A stretch of 64,000 nt of DNA from JACKOB01 sp024234575 (GCA_051208035.1 JBPJFZ010000004.1:62001-126000); one strand, 5' to 3'; positions 25,677-35,459 are shown, counted from the stretch's first letter. The notes: a model not told the origin generated them from the letters alone. A program made the numbers and translations.

Positions 25677-26826
25677 TGACCTCGCTGGCAGAAGCATTAA
25701 TTAATTGGTGTCGAGTGCGCGCCATCCAGCTGGCCGCAGCAAGAAGAAGGACACCGGCACTGGTCAGTGTGATCGATTTAGCGAGCATCGAGATACCTAT
25801 GCCATATAGGTAAAATGAAAAAAACAAAAGGTAGCCAACCAGTCCGAGAGCCAGATAGCCTTTGCTGTTATGAAAATAGCCAATGGTGATGACTAATGCC
25901 GACAATACAATGCCGGGTGCAGACAGCGTTAGTAGCCCCAGTAAACTGATTATTACCAGCAATACTGATTTTCCCATCAGTGTAAGCTGCCCGTCATGGC
26001 TGGCAAAGTGTGTATGTTCAACGGAGGAGGTGGCGCTGGCAGAGAGGTGCAAGGTTCGCCAGAGGTAGCCTGAGAAGAGCGCTGTTGCAGATACGGTTGC
26101 CACCCAGGGGTTGGGGTAAAAATTGAAGTCGTCGACAATCTCTGGCAGCACATAAATAGCTGACAATACACACAGGCCCAGCGCGGAGGCAAATAGCCCG
26201 GCGCAGACGGGTGTAAACAATCGGTACCACTTCGCTTGCGATACCTGATCTTGTGCGACGGCACACACACAGCCCAAAAGTGTATAAAAAGCCGTGAGTA
26301 AGGCAAGCAGCTGTTGTTGCTCATACTTGTATATCAGGCCAGTGAGCGCCACAGTTATAAAGCACATCGACAAAAAACGATGGGTTTTGTCGGGGTAGAG
26401 AAATACCATAATGCTGTTGATAAACACGACCATGCACAAGCCCGCAACGAAGTCATTGCCGCTAAAGTTCTGAATAATACCTGTAATAATCAATCCTTGC
26501 CCTGCCAGCGCCGTAGACAGGGCAAACTGATCGATAAAGCTGCTCTGTTGTTTTTTTGAAGCTTGCTTATGTTGCAGAAGTGTCGCACCCACCATAAACA
26601 CGAGTCCGATGATGCTGTAGCTTTCTGTCGATAGCCAAAATGTACTGGCAACAAAAAAACCAATCATCAGCCAGCTGCTTAGCCAGGCACCAAAACCGGT
26701 GACAACCCGAGAAAACCAGTGTGGCCGATCAGTATCGAAAAGATTGCTTTCTAACAATGCCAAGTCAGGTTGCGGGGTGTTATTTGTGTCTTGGTACAGC
26801 GCCTTTATCAGCTCATCAATTGTCAT
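25657..26826 (-). CDS. DUF4401 polytopic membrane protein
   Basis: 389 residues with a short cytoplasmic N-terminus and about ten membrane helices from residue 40 on. It belongs to the DUF4401 family by overall pattern (LFDTDRPHWFSRVVTGFGAWLS opening, in parts LFDTDRPHWFSRVV and GFGAWLSSW) and by its place between DUF2157 and GDYXXLXY. It overlaps the upstream gene by 11 bases and the downstream gene by 20, so all three are translationally coupled. Function unknown; a transporter or sensor complex is possible. Confidence 0.85.
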   Translation of the reverse strand: MTIDELIKALYQDTNNTPQPDLALLESNLFDTDRPHWFSRVVTGFGAWLSSWLMIGFFVASTFWLSTESYSIIGLVFMVGATLLQHKQASKKQQSSFIDQFALSTALAGQGLIITGIIQNFSGNDFVAGLCMVVFINSIMVFLYPDKTHRFLSMCFITVALTGLIYKYEQQQLLALLTAFYTLLGCVCAVAQDQVSQAKWYRLFTPVCAGLFASALGLCVLSAIYVLPEIVDDFNFYPNPWVATVSATALFSGYLWRTLHLSASATSSVEHTHFASHDGQLTLMGKSVLLVIISLLGLLTLSAPGIVLSALVITIGYFHNSKGYLALGLVGYLLFFSFYLYGIGISMLAKSITLTSAGVLLLAAASWMARTRHQLINASASEVNDVSPH

Positions 26827-27898
26827 GAGGCGCCCCTTCTTGTGCCGTTTTGGATTTTTGATGCACTTGCTTTAACCAATTCGATAACAATGCCATTTGC
26901 CCCACCAGCAAAAGAGCCATGAAGAGTAAGGTTGCTGCACTTCCACCAATAACGCGTGCAAGCGCTGCATTGAACACCAGTATGGCACTGAGCGCTACCA
27001 GCGCGAGCACGACAATATCAATGCGCCGGGTTTGGTAAAACCAAAGCAGCAGGGCGTTACTGATCAGATACATGGGAATAACGTAAACCGTAGTGGCGTC
27101 TGTCGTTCGCCACGCGGTTCCCAGCACGAGCAAAAGGGTTGGTAAGGTAAGGCTAAATATAATTAGCCAACTAAGGGTGCGACGTAGCCAGCTTACCTGC
27201 ATCCATTGTCGTTTGGGTGAAGTACAAACCTCCCAGGCCAGCAGAAAAACTGCATTGAGGACACTTAAAAAAAGCGCCAGGGTGGTATTGGCCGTGCTGA
27301 ACATCAGTGCAAAGAGCGGCCCAAAAATACTGATCTGATCATTGCTGGGGGCGATAATTTCTGTCCAGTACAGCAGCAGCGTCAAGTTGATAAGGCACAT
27401 CCACAGCAGCCAAAGTGCCGCTTGTCGGCCCACGATAACCCAGGGGGTAATAAGCGCTGCCCAGGCAAGAAACAGCTCGTAGGGATCTGCGCCGGTCTGG
27501 TAGGTTTGCCCGATAATTGCGAGAAAAACACCCGTAAGAAATGACGCGGAAAATAGTGCGAACTTGCCGAAGGTGCTGCGTAATCCAGCAACAGCTGCAA
27601 AGACTACAGCGCCGATAACCGCACATTGCAGCAGCCCCAGCTTCATATAATGAGACATTGACGCCCAATTAAAGGCAAAGAATAAGGCGATGCCCGCCAG
27701 AATAAAAAGCACACCGTTAATTTGCGCCATGCTAATAGTGCGGCGAAGAAAACTTGCCGCCGAAGGTTTACTGCCCGCAAGTGCTAACGCACGTTCATAC
27801 TCAACCTGCGACCAGCCAAGCGCGTCAGCCAGTAGTGTAATATTCTCCCTTGATGCTTCTATACTTCCCGTTGCAGCATCGGTTTTCTGCTTGTCCAT
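26816..27898 (-). CDS. DUF2157 membrane protein, first gene of the operon
   Basis: 360 residues. The N-terminal cytoplasmic part (about 1-60) carries LADALGWSQVEYERALALAG, followed by ten or so membrane helices. This is the DUF2157 layout, in which the N-terminal stretch precedes helices with FNWASM. It is the leader of the DUF2157-DUF4401-GDYXXLXY operon, a recurrent trio of unknown function in proteobacteria. Confidence 0.85.
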   Translation of the reverse strand: MDKQKTDAATGSIEASRENITLLADALGWSQVEYERALALAGSKPSAASFLRRTISMAQINGVLFILAGIALFFAFNWASMSHYMKLGLLQCAVIGAVVFAAVAGLRSTFGKFALFSASFLTGVFLAIIGQTYQTGADPYELFLAWAALITPWVIVGRQAALWLLWMCLINLTLLLYWTEIIAPSNDQISIFGPLFALMFSTANTTLALFLSVLNAVFLLAWEVCTSPKRQWMQVSWLRRTLSWLIIFSLTLPTLLLVLGTAWRTTDATTVYVIPMYLISNALLLWFYQTRRIDIVVLALVALSAILVFNAALARVIGGSAATLLFMALLLVGQMALLSNWLKQVHQKSKTAQEGAPHDN

Positions 27899-28307
27899 GC
27901 ACGGCTACCTCATTGGTTTACGAGAAAACGCCAGTCTTTGAGTGAAACTAGCTTAACCCTGAGAGGTTTCCAAGAAAAATAGCATTAATTTTTATTTTGG
28001 CTAGGGCGGGGCGCTGGGGTGAATAGCGTTGTTCACTATATTGCAGGTTAAGAATTTAAGCCGGCATTTTTATGTGGGATAAAATATGAAGGCTTTTGAG
28101 CAAAAGTGAATGGCTTTGATTTTCTGTAAAGTGCCTAAGTGAAGCCTTGATGCCACTTGTTTGAGCGTTATTATTTCTCTCGTTAACGTGCACTGTTCTG
28201 TTAGACAAAAGCAGTCTCATATATCGACACTGAGACAGTGAAGTACCTAAAACTAAAAGGCAGGATTTCTTCCCAGCGAGGCCTCACTTCATAATGCGTC
28301 AATGTTG
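27899..28307. other. AT-rich intergenic region, no gene seen
   Basis: About 410 bases that should include the promoter of the leftward membrane operon. A short inverted repeat, GTCTCA and TGAGAC, occurs near 28214-28236. Nothing else recognisable. Confidence 0.4.
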
Positions 28308-28679
28308 TTATTTTTCTTGTTTGTACCTTCTTAATAGAGAAAGTGCGGTATCTTGTTTTTTTAAATTATCTTTTAAAAAAGCCTCTTCCTTCGGGGTTAG
28401 CTCATATCGTGGGTATTTATCTTTGAGCTGAATAATATTGGTGAGCGCGGTTGCTATTTCTTCACTGGAATAGACGGTTTCTAACTTTGTACATGGTTCT
28501 TCTGATGTTTCTGGAGCATTATCAAGAGCCACTTTGCAATATATTATTGCAAAATTAAGCTTCGTCAATGGTAATTGCTGGTTTAGAAGTTCCGTATAGT
28601 CATCATCTGTCATCTCGGCGAAGGACTGTAAAGGTAGTAGAAATATTATTGTCAAGGCTAGATTAAGTAGCAATCGCAT
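28308..28679 (-). CDS. Small secreted protein, unknown
   Basis: 123 residues, signal peptide about 1-21 (SFA). The mature part is helical and charged with two cysteines (YCKV and EEPCTK) that could pair in the periplasm. I recognise no family. It lies 47 bases after a second small secreted gene in the same direction, in an AT-rich segment with codon use unlike the flanking housekeeping genes, which suggests recent acquisition. Confidence 0.65.
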   Translation of the reverse strand: MRLLLNLALTIIFLLPLQSFAEMTDDDYTELLNQQLPLTKLNFAIIYCKVALDNAPETSEEPCTKLETVYSSEEIATALTNIIQLKDKYPRYELTPKEEAFLKDNLKKQDTALSLLRRYKQEK

Positions 28680-28726
28680 TGGTTTTCCTGGCTATGGGGT
28701 GTTGTATAATAAGAAGCTTGAAATGA

Positions 28727-29257
28727 TCATTGAATCGGGCATAAATTAAATAACTTCTTTAGCGCTTTAGATGAGCCTTTTAATGGCATTGTTCTGCCGT
28801 TGTCTTCTCCTACCCCTTCTGGCCTTACTAAAAAGTCTACAGAACTGCTCGTTTCAAGATCTTTTATTAGGTCTAGTGTTTCAGCGTTGTTTTTTAAATA
28901 TGCGTAGCCAGACTCCATGCTATTGGAATAGGTTTTTCCACTATAAATGTATTTCTTGTCATTAACTTCTACTAATATTTTTATGTCGGAGTTGTAATAG
29001 GCTATGGGTTGGTCATAAAAAGAAAAGGTTATTAAGTGTTTATCTCCGAGATATTTATCTTTGCGACACTGAATGCCAAAAACATAACCATATGACGGCG
29101 TATACTCTCCACCAAAAAATTTGACCACTTTTGCATCATAAATTTTCTCAGAACTAAACTTCTCTTCACTTTCTTCAAACTTCCATTCTTCAAAGAAGAA
29201 TGAAGAGTATACTGGCACACTCACTAATATTAGTGATGTCAGCAAAAATCGATTCAT
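28727..29257 (-). CDS. Secreted protein, unknown
   Basis: 176 residues, signal peptide about 1-18 (VYS), AT-rich codon use. The mature chain alternates short strands (AKVVKFFGGEY, KYIYSGKTY) and has two cysteines (IQCRKD, FNLCPIQ). No family recognised. Probably forms a unit with the following small secreted gene. An envelope or host-interaction factor is possible but unsupported. Confidence 0.65.
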   Translation of the reverse strand: MNRFLLTSLILVSVPVYSSFFFEEWKFEESEEKFSSEKIYDAKVVKFFGGEYTPSYGYVFGIQCRKDKYLGDKHLITFSFYDQPIAYYNSDIKILVEVNDKKYIYSGKTYSNSMESGYAYLKNNAETLDLIKDLETSSSVDFLVRPEGVGEDNGRTMPLKGSSKALKKLFNLCPIQ

Positions 29258-30065
29258 TAGCGTTCCTTTTTATCTCTTTTGATGTAGTAGTCACCGCCCT
29301 CGCTGATCCTGTTGTTAAACAAACTACAGGCTATGAACTAAAAAGCAGTTTTTATTTACGAACACATTGTCATTTAAAAAGCGCATTTTAACACTTGGTG
29401 TGAAAAGTAGTTATGTCTCTTAATTCCATTTTAACGCTAGAAAATATAAATATATTTCAAATATTATCTGTATTTCAGCACTTTAGGGCATATTATCGGG
29501 AATCTTTCCTTGGGTATTTCAGAACAAACAGCCCATATTGCATTTAAGGAACTAGGTTTACATAACCTTAAGGTAATTTCGACCCCTTTAAATCCCAAAA
29601 CGAAGACCCACTTTTAACCCCGAATCTCCTTTTTCTATGATTTCAAAAATGTTCGCTTTTAACTCTTTTCAAGCCTTTTCGAAGGCTAAAAGTCGACGTC
29701 AAAAATGATCGATTCAGGTTGAATGCGGGCTGTTACAGGTAGTTAAGCCTTTGTGTCAATCACATCTTGTTTTGAGCGGTTACTATAAATTGCCACAAAC
29801 CTCAGTGAACTATACGGGGAGATAGCCTGAATTTAGTCTGCACATATTGCGTGCGAGATCTCTTACAGGAGTTAAAGAGATTGCGACTACGCCGTCATCT
29901 CTTAAGTTGATAACATGCGCCGCAGTTCACGGAAGGGGACTTTGCAGGGAGGATGGTTTGGGTGTCATCAAATGGTTGGCCACGTTAGGTTGTTCATCAA
30001 TTTAATATGATGCAGCCGGGTAGAAATGGCTCAGGCTTAGAGAACTAACAAAACAAGGCGTAGAT
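29258..30065. other. 808-base gap with no supported gene
   Basis: The longest non-coding stretch in the window. It holds a compact hairpin at 29665-29692 (AGCCTT and AAGGCT around a TTCG tetraloop, with outer CTTTT and AAAAG arms) and a weaker pair ATCTCTT/AAGAGAT near 29857-29881. Stops occur frequently in all frames. It could hold a small RNA, a degraded element or long leader sequence for the DUF2569 gene. Confidence 0.45.
29665..29692. repeat. TTCG-tetraloop hairpin in the long gap
   Basis: AGCCTT-TTCG-AAGGCT forms a perfect six-bp stem on a UUCG tetraloop, and CTTTT/AAAAG extends it across a two-base bulge. This geometry is unusually stable for its size in RNA. No T tract follows on the plus side. 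Confidence 0.5.
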
Positions 30066-30896
30066 ATGACAGCTGATTTTGACAATTCTTATGAATATCC
30101 AAAGGTTTATCTCAATAGTGATTATGAGAAACTGACACTAAGTCATCTTGTATCGGCTATTCAGGCTGATGATCTTGCTAGAGTTGAGACCTTATTGGAA
30201 ATAGATGGTGTAAATCCCCTCTCAGTATATCGTGATGACCGCACAGTTTACGACTATGCAAAAGAGCATGGGAACCCGCAAATAATCGAATTATTTGAGC
30301 AACGGCTAGAGCAAGTCATCGAAAGTCTGAAAATTAATGAATTAAATAAGACGGCGGCGAAGGAGAATTTAAAAGGTTTAAATGGATGGTTAATTTTGGT
30401 GGGACTTTCCACGGTGTTGGTACCAATAAGGTTATTGACGAGTTATTTTCCTGACTATGCCAAGCTGTTTTCAAAAGATGGATTGTGGTCAAAGCTTACG
30501 CCACCTGAATCTCCTCTCTATGTGGAATATTTTGCAACTATTTCGATTACTGAGTTAGTTATACGGGTGCTATTTCTCCTGTTGTCGATACTTCTGATTG
30601 TTCTTTATTTTAAAAAGCACCCTTTATTTCCGCGGATTTTTATCGCGAATATTATTTTGTATTGTGCATTCGTATTTATGGATGGATACATAGCTATGAA
30701 GCTGGTTCCATATAAATACCATATCTTCGATAAAGCCAATGTAGTTGAGTTTTTTCGTGCGATCGCGTATGGGGTCATATGGATACCGTACATGCTTTTT
30801 TCGGCTCGGGTAAAGATGACTTTTCAAAAATGTGCTATTCGGACTGATACGGATGCTCCCGCAAGTCACAACAGTTCAGGATTGGCCATTAACTAA
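30066..30896 (+). CDS. Ankyrin-like N-terminus fused to DUF2569 membrane domain
   Basis: 276 residues. Residues 25-80 (LVSAIQADDLARVETLLEID, then DYAKEHGNPQIIELFEQ) read as one to two degenerate ankyrin repeats. From 103 the DUF2569 membrane domain begins with LKGLNGWLILVGLSTVLVP, and it ends with VIWIPYMLFSARVKMTF, the family's conserved tail; four helices are expected. The ATG has AAGGCG upstream. The combination of cytoplasmic repeat and small membrane domain suggests a protein-binding membrane anchor. Function unknown. Confidence 0.75.
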   Translation: MTADFDNSYEYPKVYLNSDYEKLTLSHLVSAIQADDLARVETLLEIDGVNPLSVYRDDRTVYDYAKEHGNPQIIELFEQRLEQVIESLKINELNKTAAKENLKGLNGWLILVGLSTVLVPIRLLTSYFPDYAKLFSKDGLWSKLTPPESPLYVEYFATISITELVIRVLFLLLSILLIVLYFKKHPLFPRIFIANIILYCAFVFMDGYIAMKLVPYKYHIFDKANVVEFFRAIAYGVIWIPYMLFSARVKMTFQKCAIRTDTDAPASHNSSGLAIN

Positions 30897-31127
30897 TGTT
30901 GAATGGGTTGATCGCCGTCTGTTTGCAAGGTGATCTGGCCGCTTTCAAGATAACGATTCGCTTTAGTTCGATTTCTAGAGATTTAAATGCCGATGAATAT
31001 TTCAATCTTTGTGCTCATCAGCTTGCGTTTTATCGAACTTAAAAAAGGTTCGCTATAAACCCCAGAGCATCCAATAGCTAACCGCTTTATTGCACACCCA
31101 CTGTTTCTTGGGTACAGAAACACCGGT

Positions 31128-31148
31128 GCGCCGAATTTGCTTCGGCGC
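31128..31148 (-). terminator. Hairpin downstream of the PF10118 gene
   Basis: GCGCCGAA (31128-31135) and TTCGGCGC (31141-31148) form a perfect eight-bp stem with a five-base loop, 33 bases beyond the leftward gene's stop. The T tract is poor, so termination is tentative. Confidence 0.5.
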
Positions 31149-31180
31149 TGAATGTGTTGGTGCCCGATGCCGGTCAGCAT

Positions 31181-32044
31181 TTAGGCAAGGGACGGCGTGT
31201 TTTCTTTCCAGTTGGCGATGAGATCGCGGTTGTCTTTGTTCCAGGGGTGAAAATCTTTTTTAAAGAAGCTGCGATAAGGTGCCGCCAGATTTCGCATTAA
31301 CCCTTGTTTTCCCCAAAAGAATCGGAATGCGGCTGAAATTTCATTCAGTGATGGCATTTTTCTTTTCCAGTACAAAATTGCCAGAGTGTAGCAAGCGCTG
31401 CGAATGATAAATTCCAGTGTCTGAAATTTCATGACGCGATTAAGGTGTGTCCGGTCACCTTCGCAACGGTGATAAACGTCAAACGCTACAGCTTTATGTT
31501 CTATTTCTTCCACGGCGTGCCACTTAAAAAGATCCTGCATCGCCTTCGGCATGGGGGCGATTACGTCAGGGTGATTAAGAACATGGTCTGCCAGAATGGC
31601 GGTAATATGTTCCATACCAACGGTGGCTGCCAACAAGGTTTTAGGACTATGTCGTTTGCGTTGTATGGCTATGTGGCGGCTAAGGTGCGCTTCGAGGCGC
31701 GTTGCGCTCAGTCCGAGTGCATCAAACACTTCGTTTACCTGGTGATGCTGGTGCCGGTGATGCGCTTCCTGGCCGATAAATCCCCGTACTTGCTCTTTTA
31801 GGGTTGGGTCAGTGATCTGGTCACGATAATGCCGAACCGAGTCGATAAACTCCTGTTCGCCAGGGGGGAATGTCGCTGACAGGGCCGTAAAATAAGCGGT
31901 AAGAATGGCGTTGCCGCCATACCAGTAGGCGTCTTTTACAGAATCAAAATCAAACTGCATCTTACGAGGCTTGATGGCCGCCTCTGATCGAACTATCGAT
32001 TCATCATTGCCATTTGTTTCAATTGTTTTGCTCGCTTGGTTCAT
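31181..32044 (-). CDS. PF10118 family metal-dependent hydrolase
   Basis: 287 residues with an AGGAAGGGG site. Helical protein with clustered metal-type residues: GQEAHHRHQHHQVNEVF around 90-105 and WHAVEEIEHKAVAFDVY around 190-206. The pairing of ExxH motifs resembles a di-iron four-helix bundle (ferritin-like), which matches the predicted metal-dependent hydrolase family PF10118. The activity is not established. It is divergent from an AraC regulator, which may control it. Confidence 0.85.
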   Translation of the reverse strand: MNQASKTIETNGNDESIVRSEAAIKPRKMQFDFDSVKDAYWYGGNAILTAYFTALSATFPPGEQEFIDSVRHYRDQITDPTLKEQVRGFIGQEAHHRHQHHQVNEVFDALGLSATRLEAHLSRHIAIQRKRHSPKTLLAATVGMEHITAILADHVLNHPDVIAPMPKAMQDLFKWHAVEEIEHKAVAFDVYHRCEGDRTHLNRVMKFQTLEFIIRSACYTLAILYWKRKMPSLNEISAAFRFFWGKQGLMRNLAAPYRSFFKKDFHPWNKDNRDLIANWKENTPSLA

Positions 32045-32358
32045 AACCCCTTCCTGCTATTTTTACTATTATTAAGGATACTTACAATTTGAGGTCTGGC
32101 ACATAAAGGCGTATGTGTAGATTAGATCTCTCGATGCTTTCCATCATCACCTTTTACAGATAAGGATGACAGGTTGATAGGTGACAACTGTATGGTTATT
32201 TCGGGCCATCGCTAACGCTTTTCACACTGCTTGCATCAGCAGTGAGTCATTGTTGTGTTTCATCGTCATTCGATGTAGAAAGCATGGAGTACTAAATGGC
32301 GGGTGTTTGCGTCAAGATCGAAAAGGTTAGGTAGAGGTAATAGTGTGATGGAGGGCCA
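32045..32358. other. Divergent promoter region, no gene seen
   Basis: 314 bases between the divergent PF10118 and AraC genes. It must contain both promoters and probably the AraC site. I could not pick a convincing palindrome or direct repeat. Confidence 0.4.
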
Positions 32359-33417
32359 ATGGGTCGATTAGAGATGGCAGGTTATGGTGAATATCCTGTG
32401 GCCGTGGACTATCTCGTAGCCTTGCAGGAGTTTGCTGCCGAGCGCGGAATTCCGCCGCAGGTGGTACTGAACGAAACCGGTCTGCCGCTAAATGTTTTGA
32501 TTCAGACGGGTGCAAGGATAGGGCATCTGTCGATGGATCAGGCTGTGCGTAATGTCGTCAAAATATTGGATGATCCGTTGTTGGCCATCGAGTACGGTAA
32601 GCGACTGACGATATCCAAACACGGCGTTTTGGGTTTTGCCGCCCAAAGTAGTTCAACGCTAATGGATGCTGCCCATTTAATCGAGCAATACATGAAAACC
32701 CGTTCGGGTAGTGGGGACGAGTTTGAACTACTCATTCGTGAAGATTATGTTTGTTTTAGGCTTTATCCGCTGGAGCGTATGGATGATAGCCGGGTTTCCC
32801 AGTTTCATATTCTAGCGACGTTATTCAGTATCGAGACCATTGCGCGCTGGCTCTCTGGTACCCAGACCAAACAAGTAGATACAAAGATTCTGTTAAGCTT
32901 TGATGTGACCTATACGGTGCCCGCATCGATGCTATCGCCAGGGCTACAGCTGACTTTCAATGCCGCAGCCAATGAGCTGTGGTTTCCTATTGGTCTTATG
33001 CACACAAATTTACCCCATGCCAGCCCCGCGCTGGTATCTGCGGCGCAGGAAAAGTGCGAGGCAGAAATGGATATGCTGAGTTCAATCAATAGTATCGCCG
33101 CAGCAGTGCGCCACCAAATTCGTCAACAAACGGGGCGTCTTCCTACCATTGAGCAAATCGCAGATCAGCTGAATCTTTCTTCGAGAACCCTAAAAAGGCG
33201 GTTAAGTGAAGCCGGCACAAGCTATCAGCACCTGAAAGACTCCGAGCGTTTTCGCAAAGCCATCGCTTTGCTGGAAACCGGACGAGACAGCCTGGAAGTC
33301 ATCGCAGATACCCTTGGCTATTCAGATGCCAGTAACTTTAGCAAGGCATTTAAAAACTGGTCTGGAGTGATGCCGGGAGAATATCGAGAGAAGCATCTAA
33401 AAAATGCGGCAGAGTAA
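32359..33417 (+). CDS. AraC-family regulator with Arabinose_bd-type (OruR-like) sensor domain
   Basis: 352 residues. The N-terminal sensor (about 20-205) belongs to the PF12625 group (GVLGFAAQSSSTLMDAA is its typical motif). The C-terminal AraC DNA-binding domain has two helix-turn-helices, TIEQIADQLNLSSRTLKRRL and SLEVIADTLGYSDASNFSKAF, ending in the usual MPGEYR. This subgroup often controls lipid or aromatic catabolic genes. The divergent PF10118 gene is the nearest target candidate. Confidence 0.9.
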   Translation: MGRLEMAGYGEYPVAVDYLVALQEFAAERGIPPQVVLNETGLPLNVLIQTGARIGHLSMDQAVRNVVKILDDPLLAIEYGKRLTISKHGVLGFAAQSSSTLMDAAHLIEQYMKTRSGSGDEFELLIREDYVCFRLYPLERMDDSRVSQFHILATLFSIETIARWLSGTQTKQVDTKILLSFDVTYTVPASMLSPGLQLTFNAAANELWFPIGLMHTNLPHASPALVSAAQEKCEAEMDMLSSINSIAAAVRHQIRQQTGRLPTIEQIADQLNLSSRTLKRRLSEAGTSYQHLKDSERFRKAIALLETGRDSLEVIADTLGYSDASNFSKAFKNWSGVMPGEYREKHLKNAAE

Positions 33418-33423
33418 AAGCTG

Positions 33424-33447
33424 GTTGGGGCGAAGGTGAACCCCAAC
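33424..33447. terminator. Hairpin between convergent genes
   Basis: GTTGGGG (33424-33430) and CCCCAAC (33441-33447) form a seven-bp stem with a ten-base loop between the AraC and acyltransferase stops. Short T/A runs only. Confidence 0.5.
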
Positions 33448-33462
33448 GCAGGAAGTGAAACT

Positions 33463-34377
33463 TTAATAAATAGGCGGTTCGCCTTGCGGGCGGGTTTTAA
33501 AACGTTTGTGCATCCACAAATACTGTTCGGGGTGCTGACGCAGAGCGTTTTCGAGATAATTATTCCAGGCTAAGGTATCTTTCTCCTCATCTTCACCAAA
33601 GCCTTCCTGGATGGGAGAGAATGTTACTTCATATTGGCCATTTGGGTGCCGCAGATGGCTGACACAAATGATTGATGCCCCGGATCTTTTCGCGATTAAA
33701 CTGGGCATAGTGATGCAGCCAGCTTTAACGCCGAAAAAGGGTACAAATACACGGGATTTTTGGCCAAAATCCTGATCACAGGCGTACCACACCGAGCCGC
33801 CATCTTTGAGAAAGGCGATCATTTCGTTCATTTCGAACTTTGAAAACCCTTGAATGCCGCAGTGTCGTCGTCGACCGTTTTCGATCATGCGATCTACCAC
33901 CGGATTGTCGTTTGGTCGATACATGTAACCGGGTTTCACCAGTTGATAGGCAAAAAGCGGCAGGGCGAAATCAAAAATACTGTAGTGACCACCAATCAAA
34001 AAAATGCCCTTACCGCGTGCCTGTGCTTCTTTTAGGTGTTCTTCACCCTTAATTTTCAGGGTTTTAACATAAGGCGTTACGTCTCGCCACCAGGCATGGG
34101 TAGATTCCAGAAAGCCTCGTGCACAGGCAATGTAGGCGTCTTCGACAAGCTTTTCACGGGCCTCTTCAGACAGCTCAGGGAAACAAACCTCGATGTTCTT
34201 GCGGGTAACTTTTGTGCGTGATTTCATCTTGGCCTTGGCAAACCGGCCGATCTTAACGCCTAGCTTTTGCTTAGTGGTCATAGGCAACAGCGATAGTGAA
34301 AATAGAATAAAAACGATGATCCAGGTTGGCCAGAGAAGAGGGTGCCAGACCGGTTTATTTTTTAGTTTTGAGGCCAC
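33463..34377 (-). CDS. LpxL/HtrB-type lipid A acyltransferase
   Basis: 304 residues starting at GTG 34377 with GGA upstream. One N-terminal membrane helix (15-32) is followed by the acyltransferase domain. The catalytic HX4D motif is His131 to Asp136 (GGHYSIFD), and the YRPNDNPVVDRMI and DQDFG segments are typical of LpxL/LpxM. It transfers a secondary acyl chain from acyl-ACP to the Kdo-lipid A precursor at the inner membrane. It could be one of several paralogues, so LpxL versus LpxM or LpxP cannot be decided. Confidence 0.9.
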   Translation of the reverse strand: MASKLKNKPVWHPLLWPTWIIVFILFSLSLLPMTTKQKLGVKIGRFAKAKMKSRTKVTRKNIEVCFPELSEEAREKLVEDAYIACARGFLESTHAWWRDVTPYVKTLKIKGEEHLKEAQARGKGIFLIGGHYSIFDFALPLFAYQLVKPGYMYRPNDNPVVDRMIENGRRRHCGIQGFSKFEMNEMIAFLKDGGSVWYACDQDFGQKSRVFVPFFGVKAGCITMPSLIAKRSGASIICVSHLRHPNGQYEVTFSPIQEGFGEDEEKDTLAWNNYLENALRQHPEQYLWMHKRFKTRPQGEPPIY

Positions 34378-34598
34378 AGTTTTGTCCGTTTAAATGATGG
34401 GTAAGTCCGTCTCGCCGGACTACAAGGCACGAAATAATACCGAAACAGCCTGGTCAGGTATAGCGCTAGAAAAGCTTTCTTTGCCTAAATGCCTCAATCG
34501 TCATATTGCTTCTATACTATTGTCAGTAGCAAGAATTGGCGGTTAATAGCCGTTGATTCGCATGCGCCATCATGAAATGAAAAATCAGGTTATTAACT

Positions 34599-35423
34599 AT
34601 GTCGACGTCTTTGCAGGTTAGCAATTCTGCTATCACGACCAAAAGTTGTATTTCATATTGCATTGCCGAGAAGTTCGATTTTCGCAATCTGGCCGAAGCG
34701 TTGCAGTCGGGGTATCGCTCTATTCAGCACAGAGAATTTCTGCATATCTCCTTAGAAAGCGGCAATGTCTTTATCTTCGAGTTTGGTGCGGTTGTCTTTT
34801 GGGATGTATTGAAAGATAAGCAAGATCACTTCTTCGCCAGTATCAAGCCTTATGCGATTGGCATTTATAGTGAAATTGAAAAGGAAAGTTATGAATACAG
34901 CGTGGGTGCGGTTAAAAATACCATCAACCGCGATCATTTCGAGTTGATCAATGATGATGTGTCGGTGTTGATGGCTGCTTCCCACGCGATTGGTCAATCG
35001 GTAAAGCTTTCCCGTTTCGAAGGCAATGCCATTACCACCATCGAAAAAACCGCCCATATCCCGCGTAATATGGCCGAAAAAGGGGAGACATCTCTGTCGA
35101 AAAAAGAAGCATCAATGATGCGAGGTCAGCTGTTTTTAACCAAGAGTAATATTATTCTGAAGTATGATTTGTTAGATACGCCAGAGTTCTTTTGGGAGTA
35201 CCCTGAGTTACAGGATATTTACCAGCAATTTGCTATTTATCTCGAGCTAAAAGCACGCACCGAAACATTATCTCGAAAGTTGGAAACGATTCACGAAATG
35301 TTTGAAATGCTGACAGATGATTTGAAGCATCAACACTCATCAAAATTAGAATGGATTATTATCTGGTTGATAGCGGTTGAGATCGTGATTTTTTTGATTA
35401 ACGATTTTATCGTTAAGGCTTGA
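34599..35423 (+). CDS. RMD1/DUF155 family membrane-anchored protein
   Basis: 274 residues. The DUF155 (PF02582) domain spans about 45-215: FIFEFGAVVFWDV and GQLFLTKSNIILKYDLLDTPEFFWE are family hallmarks. A coiled segment (ELKARTETLSRKLETIHEM) leads into one C-terminal membrane helix (LEWIIIWLIAVEIVIFLI), giving a tail-anchored layout as in yeast RMD1/RMD8 relatives. The bacterial role is unknown. Confidence 0.85.
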   Translation: MSTSLQVSNSAITTKSCISYCIAEKFDFRNLAEALQSGYRSIQHREFLHISLESGNVFIFEFGAVVFWDVLKDKQDHFFASIKPYAIGIYSEIEKESYEYSVGAVKNTINRDHFELINDDVSVLMAASHAIGQSVKLSRFEGNAITTIEKTAHIPRNMAEKGETSLSKKEASMMRGQLFLTKSNIILKYDLLDTPEFFWEYPELQDIYQQFAIYLELKARTETLSRKLETIHEMFEMLTDDLKHQHSSKLEWIIIWLIAVEIVIFLINDFIVKA

Positions 35424-35428
35424 GGAAC

Positions 35429-35459
35429 GACCAGGCGCTTAAATTTTGAAGGCCTGGTC
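35429..35459. terminator. Hairpin between the DUF155 gene and the Cys-rich miniprotein gene
   Basis: GACCAGGC (35429-35436) and GCCTGGTC (35452-35459) form an eight-bp perfect stem, with TTTAG following. It lies between convergent ends and may serve both. Confidence 0.6.
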
